A stretch of DNA of 34,904 nt from SXPK01 sp041168165 (GTDB lineage Bacteria > Planctomycetota > UBA1135 > UBA2386): the NCBI GenBank assembly GCA_041168165.1, contig JBEELK010000308.1, forward strand, positions 1 through 34,904. The letters are read 5' to 3'. Under the pieces are notes generated by a model, which did no database searches, had not been told where the DNA came from, and was given only the letters and a program-made list of their open reading frames with translations. Positions 15,111-23,159 of this stretch are shown here, in pieces (positions within the stretch are counted from its first letter, which is position 1; each line of letters starts with the position of its first letter). The position numbers and the translations under genes were made by a program.

Positions 15111-17060
15111 TCAGCGAACCGGAGCGCGACGTTCCGCGAGGAATCGCGCGACAATGTGTTCGGTCGATAGGCCGCAGTAGTCGAGCACTTGCTTGCGGCT
15201 CATGTGCTCCAGGATCTCGTCCGGAACGCCCATGACCTGGAACTGCGCGCGCACCGGACCGTGCTCGGCGATGCACTCCAGCACTGCGGAGCCAAAGCCG
15301 CCGCGGATCGAGTGGTCTTCGAGCGTGATCACGCGATCGTGGCGATCGGCGAGCGCGAGGACGCCCTGTTCGTCGAGCGGCTTGCAGAAGCGCGCATTGA
15401 CGACCTCGATGTGGATGCCTTGCTTGTCGAGCAACGCGGCGGCCTCCATCGCGGGCTGCACCATGTGGCCATAGGCGAGGATCGCGCCATCGGAGCCTTC
15501 GCGCAGGATCTCCATCTTGCCGAGTTCGATCGGCTTGCGCTTGCCGTGCCAACCGACGATCTCGCCGTGACCCGGGGCATTGCCGCGCGCGTAGCGGATC
15601 CCGGTCGGAGCCGGATGCGACAGTGAGAACTCGAGCATCTCGCGCAGCTCGGGCCCGTCCTTCGGCGACATCAGCACCATGCCCGGCATGCAGCGCAAGA
15701 ACGCGATGTCGTAGAGGCCGTTGTGCGTCGCGCCGTCTTCGCCGACGAGGCCACCGCGGTCCATCGCGAAGACGACCGGCACCTTCTGCAGCACCACTTC
15801 CTGGAAGACCTGGTCGTAGCCGCGCTGCAAGAACGTCGAGTAGATCGCGCAGACAGGCTTGAGGCCCGACGTCGCAAGGCCCGAGGCCATTGCGACCGCG
15901 TGCTGCTCGGCGATGCCTGCGTCGATGAAGCGATCGGGGAACTTGTCGCGATACTCCATCAAGCCCGTGCCATCAGGCATCGCGGCCGTGATCGCGACGA
16001 CGCGCGAGTCCTTCTGCGCCAGTTCGATCAGCGAGTCGCCAAACCACTCGGTCCACGACCGACCTGGGGGCGTCACCGGCACGACGGGCTGCAGCACGCA
16101 AGGCTCAACCGGCACCTTCTCGGCCTTCTTCTTCGGCTGCGGCTTCGCAGCATGCGCGCGGTCGTAGCGGCTCTCGCTACCCGGCACGCCCTTGCCCTTC
16201 TCGGTCTTGACGTGCACCAGCGTGACGCCATCGAGTTGCTTCACGTTCTCCAGCGTGGTCACCAGCTCATCGAGATTGTGACCATCGACCGGACCGATGT
16301 AGCGGAAGCCAAGCTCTTCGAAGATGTGCCCGGGAACGACGATGTTCTTGAGCATCTCGCCAGCTTCGACGAGGCCCGCATCGAGGTCCTTGCCCACCAA
16401 TGGGATCGACTGGATCACGTGGTGAACGGCCTCCTTCGCGCGGTTGTAGAACGTGCCGCTGCGAACTTGGTTGAGGTAGCGCGACAGCGCGCCGACGGTC
16501 TTCGCGATCGACCAACGGTTGTCGTTGAGGATCACGACGAGGCGCTGCTTCTCCAGAGCACCGGCGTGGTTCAGCGCCTCGAACGCGACGCCGCAGCCCA
16601 TCGCCGCATCGCCGACGACGGCTACCGAGTGACGATCCTTGCCGAGCATGCGGTCGCCGATCGCGATGCCGAGCGCGGCGGAAGCAGCCGTTCCGGCGTG
16701 CCCCATCAGGTAGGCGTCATAGATCGACTCGTGCCGATTGCTGAAGCCAGAGAGTCCGCCCTTTTGCCGGAGCGTGTGGAAGCGATCGCGGCGCTCCGTG
16801 AGCAGCTTGTGCGGATAGCACTGGTGCCCGACGTCCCAGACCAAGCGGTCGTCGCGGAAGTCGTAGAGGTAGTGCAGCGCGATCGTCAGCTCGACGACGC
16901 CCATGCCCGAGCCGAGGTGGCCGCCGGTGACCGACACCACATCCATGATCTCGCGACGCATTTCCGCCGCGAGCTGAGGCAGCTGCGAGCGGTCGAGCTT
17001 CTTGAGTTCGGCTGGGCTATTGGCCCGGTCCAGAAGGGGCGTTGGGGACGGTGTTTCCAA
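15111..17060 (-). CDS. dxs: 1-deoxy-D-xylulose-5-phosphate synthase
   Basis: Thiamine diphosphate enzyme that condenses pyruvate and glyceraldehyde-3-phosphate to DXP, first step of the MEP isoprenoid pathway. 649 residues from the TTG at 17060 (reading METPSPTPLLDRANSP), chosen because GGAG (17066-17069) lies 5 bases upstream and the length fits the family's 620-650; the frame is open further upstream but would overlap ispA. Motifs: GGHLGSGMGVVELTIALHYL, VWDVGHQCYPHK, the TPP/Mg loop GDAAMGCGVAFEALNHAG through ILNDNRWSI, FRYIGPVDGHNL, and DRGGLVGEDGATHNGLYD in the second domain. The TPP loop reads GDA where most family members have GDG, a small change. It starts 13 bases after ispA ends, clearly in one operon. 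Confidence 0.95.
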   Translation of the reverse strand: METPSPTPLLDRANSPAELKKLDRSQLPQLAAEMRREIMDVVSVTGGHLGSGMGVVELTIALHYLYDFRDDRLVWDVGHQCYPHKLLTERRDRFHTLRQKGGLSGFSNRHESIYDAYLMGHAGTAASAALGIAIGDRMLGKDRHSVAVVGDAAMGCGVAFEALNHAGALEKQRLVVILNDNRWSIAKTVGALSRYLNQVRSGTFYNRAKEAVHHVIQSIPLVGKDLDAGLVEAGEMLKNIVVPGHIFEELGFRYIGPVDGHNLDELVTTLENVKQLDGVTLVHVKTEKGKGVPGSESRYDRAHAAKPQPKKKAEKVPVEPCVLQPVVPVTPPGRSWTEWFGDSLIELAQKDSRVVAITAAMPDGTGLMEYRDKFPDRFIDAGIAEQHAVAMASGLATSGLKPVCAIYSTFLQRGYDQVFQEVVLQKVPVVFAMDRGGLVGEDGATHNGLYDIAFLRCMPGMVLMSPKDGPELREMLEFSLSHPAPTGIRYARGNAPGHGEIVGWHGKRKPIELGKMEILREGSDGAILAYGHMVQPAMEAAALLDKQGIHIEVVNARFCKPLDEQGVLALADRHDRVITLEDHSIRGGFGSAVLECIAEHGPVRAQFQVMGVPDEILEHMSRKQVLDYCGLSTEHIVARFLAERRAPVR

Positions 17061-17065
17061 TTGGG

Positions 17066-17069
17066 CTCC
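17066..17069 (-). promoter_or_regulatory. Ribosome binding site of dxs
   Basis: GGAG read on the minus strand, 5 bases before a TTG start codon. It decides the dxs start against a longer open frame that overlaps ispA. Confidence 0.6.
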
Positions 17070-17073
17070 GTGA

Positions 17074-18021
17074 TCAGCTGCGCCGCTCGACCGCGGCGAA
17101 CGCGAGATCTTGCAGCAGCGCGTCGATGCCGTCCAGCGCGTGCAAAGTGGCTCCGCGCCATTCCTGTGCAGCGTGCACGATCTGCGGCGCCATCGAAGCC
17201 GCCTCCTCCGCAAGTTCGCGGGCCATCGCAAGACTACGTTCGAGCCCCACGACGGACGGCCAAGTCAGCTTGTCGTGATCGAGGTCGGCGTTCGGATTCT
17301 TGCCGAGCTCCTGCGCCGTTCCGGTGAGATCGAGACAGTCGTCTGCGATCTGGAACGCGCGCCCAAGGCAATCGCCGTAGCGCCTCAGCTTCGCGGCAAA
17401 CCCGCGCGGCAACTCCTCGCCAACGCCCAGCGCGGCGGACGCGCCGACGAACAACGAGCCCGTGATCAGCGCGCCCGTCTTGCGGTCGTGGATCCAATGG
17501 ACCTGCTCCAGCCCGCCAGTTCGCGGCTTCCCCTCGGCTTCGAGGTCGGCCATCTGCCCGCCCACCATCCCGCGGCTGCCCGCGGCGATTGCGAGTTCGC
17601 GCACCGCCATCGCTCCCGCCGTTGCAGCAGCCTCGAACGCGAGCGTCAGCAGCGCGTCGCCGACGAGCAGCGCCGTCGCTTCGCCGTAGACCATGTGGCA
17701 CGTCGGCCGACCGCGACGAAGCGCGTCATCGTCCATGCACGGCAAGTCGTCGTGCACGAGGCTGTAGGTGTGCAGGCACTCGATGCCAGCCGCCGCGACG
17801 AGCGCACGCGTGGGGTCGCTGCCCGCCGCGGCGCAGCCGACCAGCGCGAGCATCGGGCGCAAGCGCTTGCCGCCGGGGAACAGCGCGTAGCGCATCGCGG
17901 CATGCAAGTTCACCGGAGCTTCCGCCGCCGGCGGCAGCAACTGGTCGAGCGCGTGCTCAATGCGAGGCCCGTATTGGGACTGGAACTGCTTCAGCGCAGT
18001 TCCGCGCACGGCGGAGCTCAA
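17074..18021 (-). CDS. ispA: Farnesyl/geranylgeranyl diphosphate synthase (IspA type)
   Basis: 315 residues; class I trans-prenyltransferase making short-chain prenyl diphosphates from IPP and DMAPP. Motifs: GGKRLRPMLALVG; first Asp-rich motif with the two extra residues typical of bacterial farnesyl synthases (VHDDLPCMDDDALRRG); CHMVYGEATALLVGDALL; GGQMADLEAEG; and second Asp-rich motif FQIADDCLDLTGT. C15 versus C20 product is not certain from sequence. The start is a TTG (18019-18021) overlapping the stop of the preceding gene as TTGA; a GTG four codons in is an alternative. It is followed after 13 bases by dxs, so precursor supply and chain elongation are encoded together. Confidence 0.92.
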   Translation of the reverse strand: MSSAVRGTALKQFQSQYGPRIEHALDQLLPPAAEAPVNLHAAMRYALFPGGKRLRPMLALVGCAAAGSDPTRALVAAAGIECLHTYSLVHDDLPCMDDDALRRGRPTCHMVYGEATALLVGDALLTLAFEAAATAGAMAVRELAIAAGSRGMVGGQMADLEAEGKPRTGGLEQVHWIHDRKTGALITGSLFVGASAALGVGEELPRGFAAKLRRYGDCLGRAFQIADDCLDLTGTAQELGKNPNADLDHDKLTWPSVVGLERSLAMARELAEEAASMAPQIVHAAQEWRGATLHALDGIDALLQDLAFAAVERRS

Positions 18022-19100
18022 CGCTCCACCACCATGCCCATCAGGATCGAAGATGCGCGCTCAGGAGTTAGGTTCGGCAGCAACATGCGGTAGCCCTCGT
18101 CGCCGATGGTCGACTCGGCGCCCGGCCGACGCAAGGTTCCCTTGCGAAGCCGCAGCGAGACGACGCGAGCCCGAGTGTCGACCTCGATGGCGATCCCATC
18201 GCAGTCCGCGGTCAGTGCGAGCAGGTTGCGATCGTCGTAGCCGACGAGACGGGCGGACCGAAACTCGCGGTCCGCGATCTGCGCGAAGCCAGCGATGCGC
18301 AACTTGTGCTCTGCGCCCGCGTCGACCAGCAGCGCATCGAGCCGTTCGATCCATGCGGCGCGAGTCTCGGAATCCAGAGTGGGATCGCGCTGAGTTTGCG
18401 CCGAGGTCTCGTCGTAGCTGCCCTTGGCCTGGACCAGGTACGGCAATCGCTCCTCCCACAGTTTGCCGGCGACGGACTCGAGCACGACCTTGTGCCCACC
18501 TTCTGGCAGCTCGCTGCGGATGCCATCCACGCGAACCACGCCGCCGTAAAACTCCAACGTCCCCCTACGCGTCGCTCGATCGAGTAGCACGATCATGCGC
18601 GATGCGACCACGAGTTCGGTGCGCCCCGTCGCGCGATCGATCGTCAAGAATTCCACGTCGCGGAGTTCGCGCTCGTCCAACGCTGCGGCGCGCAACAACT
18701 GCATGCCTTCGAACCCGTCTGCGCGCAGACAGTCGCGCAACGCGAGGATGCAGCGTTGCACGCCAAACGGCGGCGGGTTGATCACGAGCGCCGACGCAGC
18801 AGCCGCAGCGACCGCAGACTGCTCGCGACGAGCACCCTCCGCAACCAGTGCTTCGCCGATCGCTTGAGCCCACGACAGCGACGCATCGAGTTCGCGTTCG
18901 AGTCGCGCGGTATCTGCTTTCCACCGCTCCAACTCGCGTCGCGCCTCGTTGCCTTGTTCGATCGCGGTTGCGGCATTTGCGCGCGCAGCACGCATTTCGA
19001 GTTCCAGCAGACCGGCCTCCTCTGCGGAGTGGAACGACTGGACGAGCGATGCGCCGACGATCGCGATGGAGACCACAAGCAGCGGAAGTCGAAGGCGCAT
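18018..19100 (-). CDS. Membrane-anchored coiled-coil protein of unknown function
   Basis: 360 residues from the ATG at 19100; the frame is open to 19226, but the extra 42 residues overlap the preceding gene and lack a signal-like character. Residues 4-20 (RLPLLVVSIAIVGASLV) form a single N-terminal membrane anchor or uncleaved signal. Residues about 26-90 are rich in Glu, Arg and Ala and look like a coiled coil. An Ala-rich stretch then leads to a mixed alpha/beta domain to the C-terminus. I do not recognise the domain and see no catalytic motif. Its stop codon overlaps the TTG of ispA, so it is translationally coupled to isoprenoid genes, but that need not mean a shared pathway. Confidence 0.75.
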   Translation of the reverse strand: MRLRLPLLVVSIAIVGASLVQSFHSAEEAGLLELEMRAARANAATAIEQGNEARRELERWKADTARLERELDASLSWAQAIGEALVAEGARREQSAVAAAAASALVINPPPFGVQRCILALRDCLRADGFEGMQLLRAAALDERELRDVEFLTIDRATGRTELVVASRMIVLLDRATRRGTLEFYGGVVRVDGIRSELPEGGHKVVLESVAGKLWEERLPYLVQAKGSYDETSAQTQRDPTLDSETRAAWIERLDALLVDAGAEHKLRIAGFAQIADREFRSARLVGYDDRNLLALTADCDGIAIEVDTRARVVSLRLRKGTLRRPGAESTIGDEGYRMLLPNLTPERASSILMGMVVER

Positions 19101-19149
19101 CACCGAGAGTTCTGAGACGAGGCAGGCGACGCAGTCTTCCGCAGGAGCC

Positions 19150-19178
19150 GCAGCATCACCTCGTCGAGGCGATGCCGC
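19150..19178 (-). terminator. Strong hairpin after the helical exported protein gene
   Basis: On the minus strand a 13-bp stem (arms 19150-19162 and 19166-19178, two G-U pairs) closes a 3-base loop, 7 bases after the stop codon at 19186. The wobble pairs form only in minus-strand RNA, which favours action on that strand. There is no T-tract. Confidence 0.55.
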
Positions 19179-19185
19179 AGGCAGC

Positions 19186-19995
19186 TCACTTCCATTCCTT
19201 GTTCTTGTTCTTGTTGTGCCACTCATTCCACTCGGGGAACTCGTGGAAGGTCTGGCCGGTCAGGCGGCGCATCGCGTCGTTCCACTTGCCCGAGATCACC
19301 GCGAGCCGCTTCTGCATGTTCTGCGCCTCGATGTCCGCGGGATCGATCTGCCGCGAGCGGCTGTCGATCTCGCCGTAGCGGATCAGCAAGCCGCTCACGA
19401 TCTCCTTCTTGATCTCTTGCTTGCTGTCCTCGTAGTTGCCGAGCGCTTCGCCGGCGGCGGCTTCGAGCTGAGCCTCGGGATCGCGGCGCGCGATCTCGAT
19501 CAAGAACTTCACCTTGGTCTCGTCCTTCGTCTTGCCGAGCGCCTTTAGCAGCTCGCAGCGCAGTGGGACCCACTCCTCCTTCTTCGGGAAGCGCTTGTCC
19601 TCGTAGACCGACTTGATCGCGTCGGCAGCATCGACGCCAAGTTGGCCGAGGGCGACGGCCGCCGCGGTGTAGAGCTGCGCCTTGTCGCTCGGCCGCAGCT
19701 TGCCCTTCAGCATCACGTTTTCGATGCCCTTCACGACCGACTTCTTGTCCTTGTCGCCGAGCCCGCCTTGCCACTTCTGGACCAGAACGGTGATGACATC
19801 GAAGCCCTCGCCGTCTCGTGCGAACTTCTTGTCGTCGACGATGTCCTTGAGTTGGTCCAGCTTCTCCGCGACTTCCTTGTCGGGCTTGATCTCCGCAGCG
19901 GGCGCGGGCGTGGAAGCGGGCTTGTCTCCTTGCGCGCTCAGCGGCGACAACGAGGCAAAGGTCAGCAAGAACATCAGCGAGGCGATTCGCATCAT
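19186..19995 (-). CDS. Exported alpha-helical (HEAT-like) protein of unknown function
   Basis: 269 residues. A signal peptide covers about residues 1-22 (ASLMFLLTFASLSPLSAQ), followed by a low-complexity Ala/Pro segment. The remainder is almost wholly helical with a repeating pattern such as AAAVALGQLGVDAADAIKSV and EAAAGEALGNYEDSKQEI, resembling HEAT/armadillo-type repeats. The C-terminus is Trp/Asn/Lys-rich (HEFPEWNEWHNKNKNKEW). A GGAG lies 6 bases before the first of two adjacent ATG codons (19995). Probably periplasmic and a protein-interaction scaffold, inferred from fold type only. A strong hairpin follows it. Confidence 0.8.
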   Translation of the reverse strand: MMRIASLMFLLTFASLSPLSAQGDKPASTPAPAAEIKPDKEVAEKLDQLKDIVDDKKFARDGEGFDVITVLVQKWQGGLGDKDKKSVVKGIENVMLKGKLRPSDKAQLYTAAAVALGQLGVDAADAIKSVYEDKRFPKKEEWVPLRCELLKALGKTKDETKVKFLIEIARRDPEAQLEAAAGEALGNYEDSKQEIKKEIVSGLLIRYGEIDSRSRQIDPADIEAQNMQKRLAVISGKWNDAMRRLTGQTFHEFPEWNEWHNKNKNKEWK

Positions 19996-20104
19996 GGGAG
20001 TCTCCAGCAGTGGCCGGACTTGTTCCGGCGCGGGGTATTGTCGGCCCAGCAGCGGTCTCCGACAAATACCGTTCCAGCAACCTCGCGGCGAAGTTCGCTA
20101 GCGA

Positions 20105-20149
20105 GACAGGGCGGCGACGACCTGAGACGGCCCGCGCGCGATCCCTGTC
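20105..20149 (-). terminator. Long-loop hairpin at the stop of the TPR lipoprotein gene
   Basis: Perfect 7-bp arms GACAGGG (20105-20111) and CCCTGTC (20143-20149), the latter overlapping the stop codon; the 31-base GC-rich interior can pair further. No T-run. A weak terminator candidate. Confidence 0.35.
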
Positions 20150-22406
20150 ACGGCAAATCCGCCAGCAGCCGACTTGCGGCGCGGCGCACCACCGCTGGGT
20201 CGAGCCGATGCCATCGGGAAACCGCGGCGTCCTCCGTCGCGACGCCCTCTTTGACGAGCGCTTCGATCAGCTCGCGCCCGAGCTGCGTGAAGCCGCGGAC
20301 GTGCGGCGAGCCCTGGTCGTCCTCGGCGAGGAACTCGCTGATGTGCGCGAGCACCACCTCGGGCCGCCTGCACAGCGCGAGCGCCGCGAGCTCGGCGCGC
20401 CGCTCCATCTCGGACTCGATCGCGTGCGGCGAGAACCCGAACTGCACGAGCAGCGCGATGGAGCGGCCCAGGTTCGACTCGACCGGCATGTAGTAGAACG
20501 AGTCCACGAGGTGTCGTCGCTCGTGCAATCGAATGCAGTCGAGCACTGCTTCCGTGATATCGGTGTCCTGCATCGGGGACGACGCCGACAAGCGGAAGTT
20601 CGCATCCAACGGGTCAAGCAGTTCGCACCCAGCCGGCAACGGGTCGGACAGCGCGACGCCGCCATCCTCGGCAACGATGCGCTGTCGGCGCGCGATCGAC
20701 TGTGCCCACTCGACAACTGCATCGTGGTCGACGATGTAGTGGTTCATCAACGCGACCCCAGCGAGGTCGCCGCCGAGCACTCCTGACAGCGACCGCACCG
20801 AGCGATCGATGCCGAGCACTTCGCGGCAGCGGCCGGGCACAGGCAACGCGGGATCCGCGGGCAGGTCGCGCAGCGACAAGCGCGTGAACATCAGGCCTTC
20901 GACCGTCCCGCCCGAACGACGGCCCACGACGAGATGCCGGTTGTAGCGAGCGAGGTGGCGGCAGAGGCCCGCGGCGAACGGATCCAACATCTCGCCGACG
21001 AGTGGCACAGAGAACCGCACGTCGTCGCCGACGACGTCGCGTCCCAGCGTCGCGAGTGACGCGCGCCGCGCATCTGCGAGGAACGTCCCGAGATCGCGTG
21101 ACTCCTCCTTTGCATAGCCTCGATAGAGCAGGCGACGCACTTCGTTCTCGAACGCGACCTCGCGCCGCACTTCATCGAGCAACTCGCGCGGCAAGCTCGA
21201 CGTGCCATGCCTCCGTTGCGCCACCACCGCAACGGCTTCCGCCTCGTACAGCATGCCTGCATCGCGCAGCGCCGCGACGTAGCGAGTCGCGCGAGACCCA
21301 TCGTCGCATGGATCCTCACCACCAGTGCAGGTCCCGAGTAGCGCGCGCCAGATGGACCGCACTTGGTTGTCTTCGGCATCGATCGTGCGCGCTGGGATGT
21401 CGCGCAGCAGTCGTTCGTGGAATGCGCGCGTGTCGCCCACTTCGAGCAGCAGCCGACGCAAATGCGCCGACGCGGCAGGCGCGCGTTCCGAGTCGGGAAT
21501 TGCTTCGAGCGCAGCGATGCCCGCTTGCGGATGGCCTAGGCGCGGCAACAACGCCGACAGGATCTCGGCGCCGGAGCCTCTCGCAAACATCTGCCAGCGA
21601 TCCGGCGAGGACCGCAAGAGATCGAGGCACTGCTCGAGCTGCTCGTCGGGGACGCCTGCGCGCATCGACTCGCGAACGATACCGTGCACTCCCGGGTCGC
21701 TCGGCCGCTCCGTGAGCGCAACAAGGAAGGCCGACAGGGCGCGCATGCGATCTTCACCGGTTACCCCCATCGCCAGCAGAGTCTGCGCAAGGCCAAGGCT
21801 GCCGATCCCCATCGCTCTGCCGCCCTGCTTGGCAAGCTTGTCATAGACCTCCACGGCTTCGCGCAGCTTGCCGCTCGACCGGAGCGCGCCGGCGTAGGCG
21901 ATTGCGACCGATTGCATTCCGTCGCTCGCTTCGTAGAGCCCGGCATAAATGCGCAGCGCCTGCGATGGGTTGGTTTCGCGTTGTGAGAAGGCGAGCCCGA
22001 GCCACGGCCACACCGAATCGGGGGCGAGTGCTACCGCGCGTGCAAAGGTCGGTGCGGCCAACGACGGTGCTTGCACACGACCGAGCAGGTAGTGGGCAAG
22101 ACCGGAATTCGGCTGGGCTCGAACCCTCTCCTCGGCCTCGACGCGCAGCGCACCGTGGCGGCCGCGCTGCCGCAGCAGATCCTGCCGCAGACGCTCCAGC
22201 TCGACGGACAAGCCCAAGCCCCGCGCTTGCTCCAACTCTGCGATCGCGCCGAGCACATCGCCGGCATCGACCTTGGTCTCCGCCACGGACACGGCGCGCA
22301 GTTGTGCCTCGTGGCACGCCGAGCCCACCTTGCCCGGAAGCCCTGGCACCGAACGGGTCGCGCACGCAGCGAGCAGGAGGAGCAACCACAGGGACGAGGC
22401 GCGCAT
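20148..22406 (-). CDS. TPR-type lipoprotein with C-terminal HExxH motif, putative zinc-dependent domain
   Basis: 752 residues. The N-terminus MRASSLWLLLLLAACATRS is a lipoprotein signal (lipobox LAAC, Cys15). Residues about 35-400 are helical with TPR-like spacing (ALRIYAGLYEASDG; AIAYAGALRSSGKLREAVEVYDKLAKQGG). The C-terminal third holds RLHERRHLVDSFYYMP, where His628-Glu629-x-x-His632 matches the zincin metallopeptidase signature. Glutamates in a helix 32-40 residues later (ESEMERRAELAAL) could give a third ligand, as in gluzincins. The upstream segment ALMNHYIVDHDAVVEWAQ is conserved-looking but unrecognised. Whether it is an active protease is unproven. It is the first gene of the minus-strand run, next to the gene-free region beginning at 22407. 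Confidence 0.75.
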   Translation of the reverse strand: MRASSLWLLLLLAACATRSVPGLPGKVGSACHEAQLRAVSVAETKVDAGDVLGAIAELEQARGLGLSVELERLRQDLLRQRGRHGALRVEAEERVRAQPNSGLAHYLLGRVQAPSLAAPTFARAVALAPDSVWPWLGLAFSQRETNPSQALRIYAGLYEASDGMQSVAIAYAGALRSSGKLREAVEVYDKLAKQGGRAMGIGSLGLAQTLLAMGVTGEDRMRALSAFLVALTERPSDPGVHGIVRESMRAGVPDEQLEQCLDLLRSSPDRWQMFARGSGAEILSALLPRLGHPQAGIAALEAIPDSERAPAASAHLRRLLLEVGDTRAFHERLLRDIPARTIDAEDNQVRSIWRALLGTCTGGEDPCDDGSRATRYVAALRDAGMLYEAEAVAVVAQRRHGTSSLPRELLDEVRREVAFENEVRRLLYRGYAKEESRDLGTFLADARRASLATLGRDVVGDDVRFSVPLVGEMLDPFAAGLCRHLARYNRHLVVGRRSGGTVEGLMFTRLSLRDLPADPALPVPGRCREVLGIDRSVRSLSGVLGGDLAGVALMNHYIVDHDAVVEWAQSIARRQRIVAEDGGVALSDPLPAGCELLDPLDANFRLSASSPMQDTDITEAVLDCIRLHERRHLVDSFYYMPVESNLGRSIALLVQFGFSPHAIESEMERRAELAALALCRRPEVVLAHISEFLAEDDQGSPHVRGFTQLGRELIEALVKEGVATEDAAVSRWHRLDPAVVRRAASRLLADLP

Positions 22407-23159
22407 GGCCCGCGTGCATACGAAACCCGCGTGCAGGACTCAAAGAAAAGGCAGTCCCGCGGCGGCGCATGGGCACCGCGGGCGCCCGGCCGCGGGCGGC
22501 CCCCCCAGGCCATCCGCTACGGCGCTAGCACGTCGTGTCGTGGCCCCCCGACCACTTCACGCCGCCGTGCAGCCCCCCTGATCCATCGCACAGGCTGCAC
22601 GACACCGCGTTGTGTCCCCCCAAGAACTCACGCGATGCGCAACGTTCCTATCGTCGGGAAATCTTCGCTTCTTGAAGCCTTGCTTCAGGCAACGATGCCA
22701 TGGGAATTCCAGGCGCAACTCGGGTTGCGAAGTCCCAGTCCTGCACGGCAGAGAGCTGGGCCAACGCGCACTGTGCGGACGATGCCAATGGCGAATCCGG
22801 CACTTGGGTCGCTGGCGCGCAGGGACGCGACGCGCTCGACGCATCGCGGAGGCAACTGCTGACAAAACGCCGCCTCAGAAAAAAAAGACGCCGACAACCC
22901 AGTCCGGCCTGAGTGCTTCTGAAACCCTCACTTGAATCAGAAGCGCCGGGAGCCGGGTTGCCGGCCATTCCATGCGGGAGACTAGTAGCGAAGTGCGTGC
23001 CAAGCGATCAGGGTGACTCGCCTGGAACACCCGAACTCGCAATGGCATGGGGACTTAAAGTTGCCAACTGCCCCGCTCGGGTGCCCCGAAGGCCCCCGGA
23101 AGCCCCCTGGATTGGGCAAGAAAGGCAAAGCCGGGGAGCCAACCTTGCAAAGACTGCAT
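22407..23159. other. Gene-free 753-base region with C-runs, inverted repeats and an A-tract
   Basis: No reading frame on either strand here has a family signature, signal peptide or convincing start, and the stretch looks less GC-rich than its neighbours after about 22620. Near the TPR lipoprotein gene there are four C-runs at 22500-22506, 22544-22549, 22573-22578 and 22616-22621, with nested inverted repeats around them. Further on are an A8 tract (22879-22886) and a perfect 8-bp inverted repeat, GCTTCTGA / TCAGAAGC (22915-22922 and 22937-22944). I looked for RNase P RNA, tmRNA, SRP RNA, 5S rRNA and tRNA hallmarks and found none. It could hold a promoter region, an unrecognised structured RNA or a decayed gene. 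Confidence 0.5.
22535..22616. ncRNA. Possible structured RNA element (nested inverted repeats)
   Basis: GTGTCGTG (22535-22542) pairs with CACGACAC (22598-22605), enclosing GTGCAGCC (22567-22574) / GGCTGCAC (22593-22600), which shares three bases with the outer stem. Alongside is GACAC / GTGTC (22601-22605 with 22612-22616). Some of these pairings exclude one another, as in a switching structure. Strand and transcription are unknown. This is a candidate only. Confidence 0.25.

Noticed and set aside
15723..17327. 534-residue plus-strand open frame opposite dxs and ispA
   Set aside because: Antisense to two clearly identified enzymes and of typical shadow composition.
22612..22935. 107-residue plus-strand frame in the gene-free region
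   Set aside because: No family motif, no ribosome site and a Cys/Arg-rich composition. Overlapping frames on both strands are equally open, as expected by chance in GC-rich DNA.
22407..23159. Possible RNase P RNA, tmRNA, SRP RNA, 5S rRNA or tRNA gene
   Set aside because: I looked for the GAGGAAAGTCC core, the tmRNA ends, the SRP tetraloop domain, the 5S core and TPsiC arms on both strands and found none.
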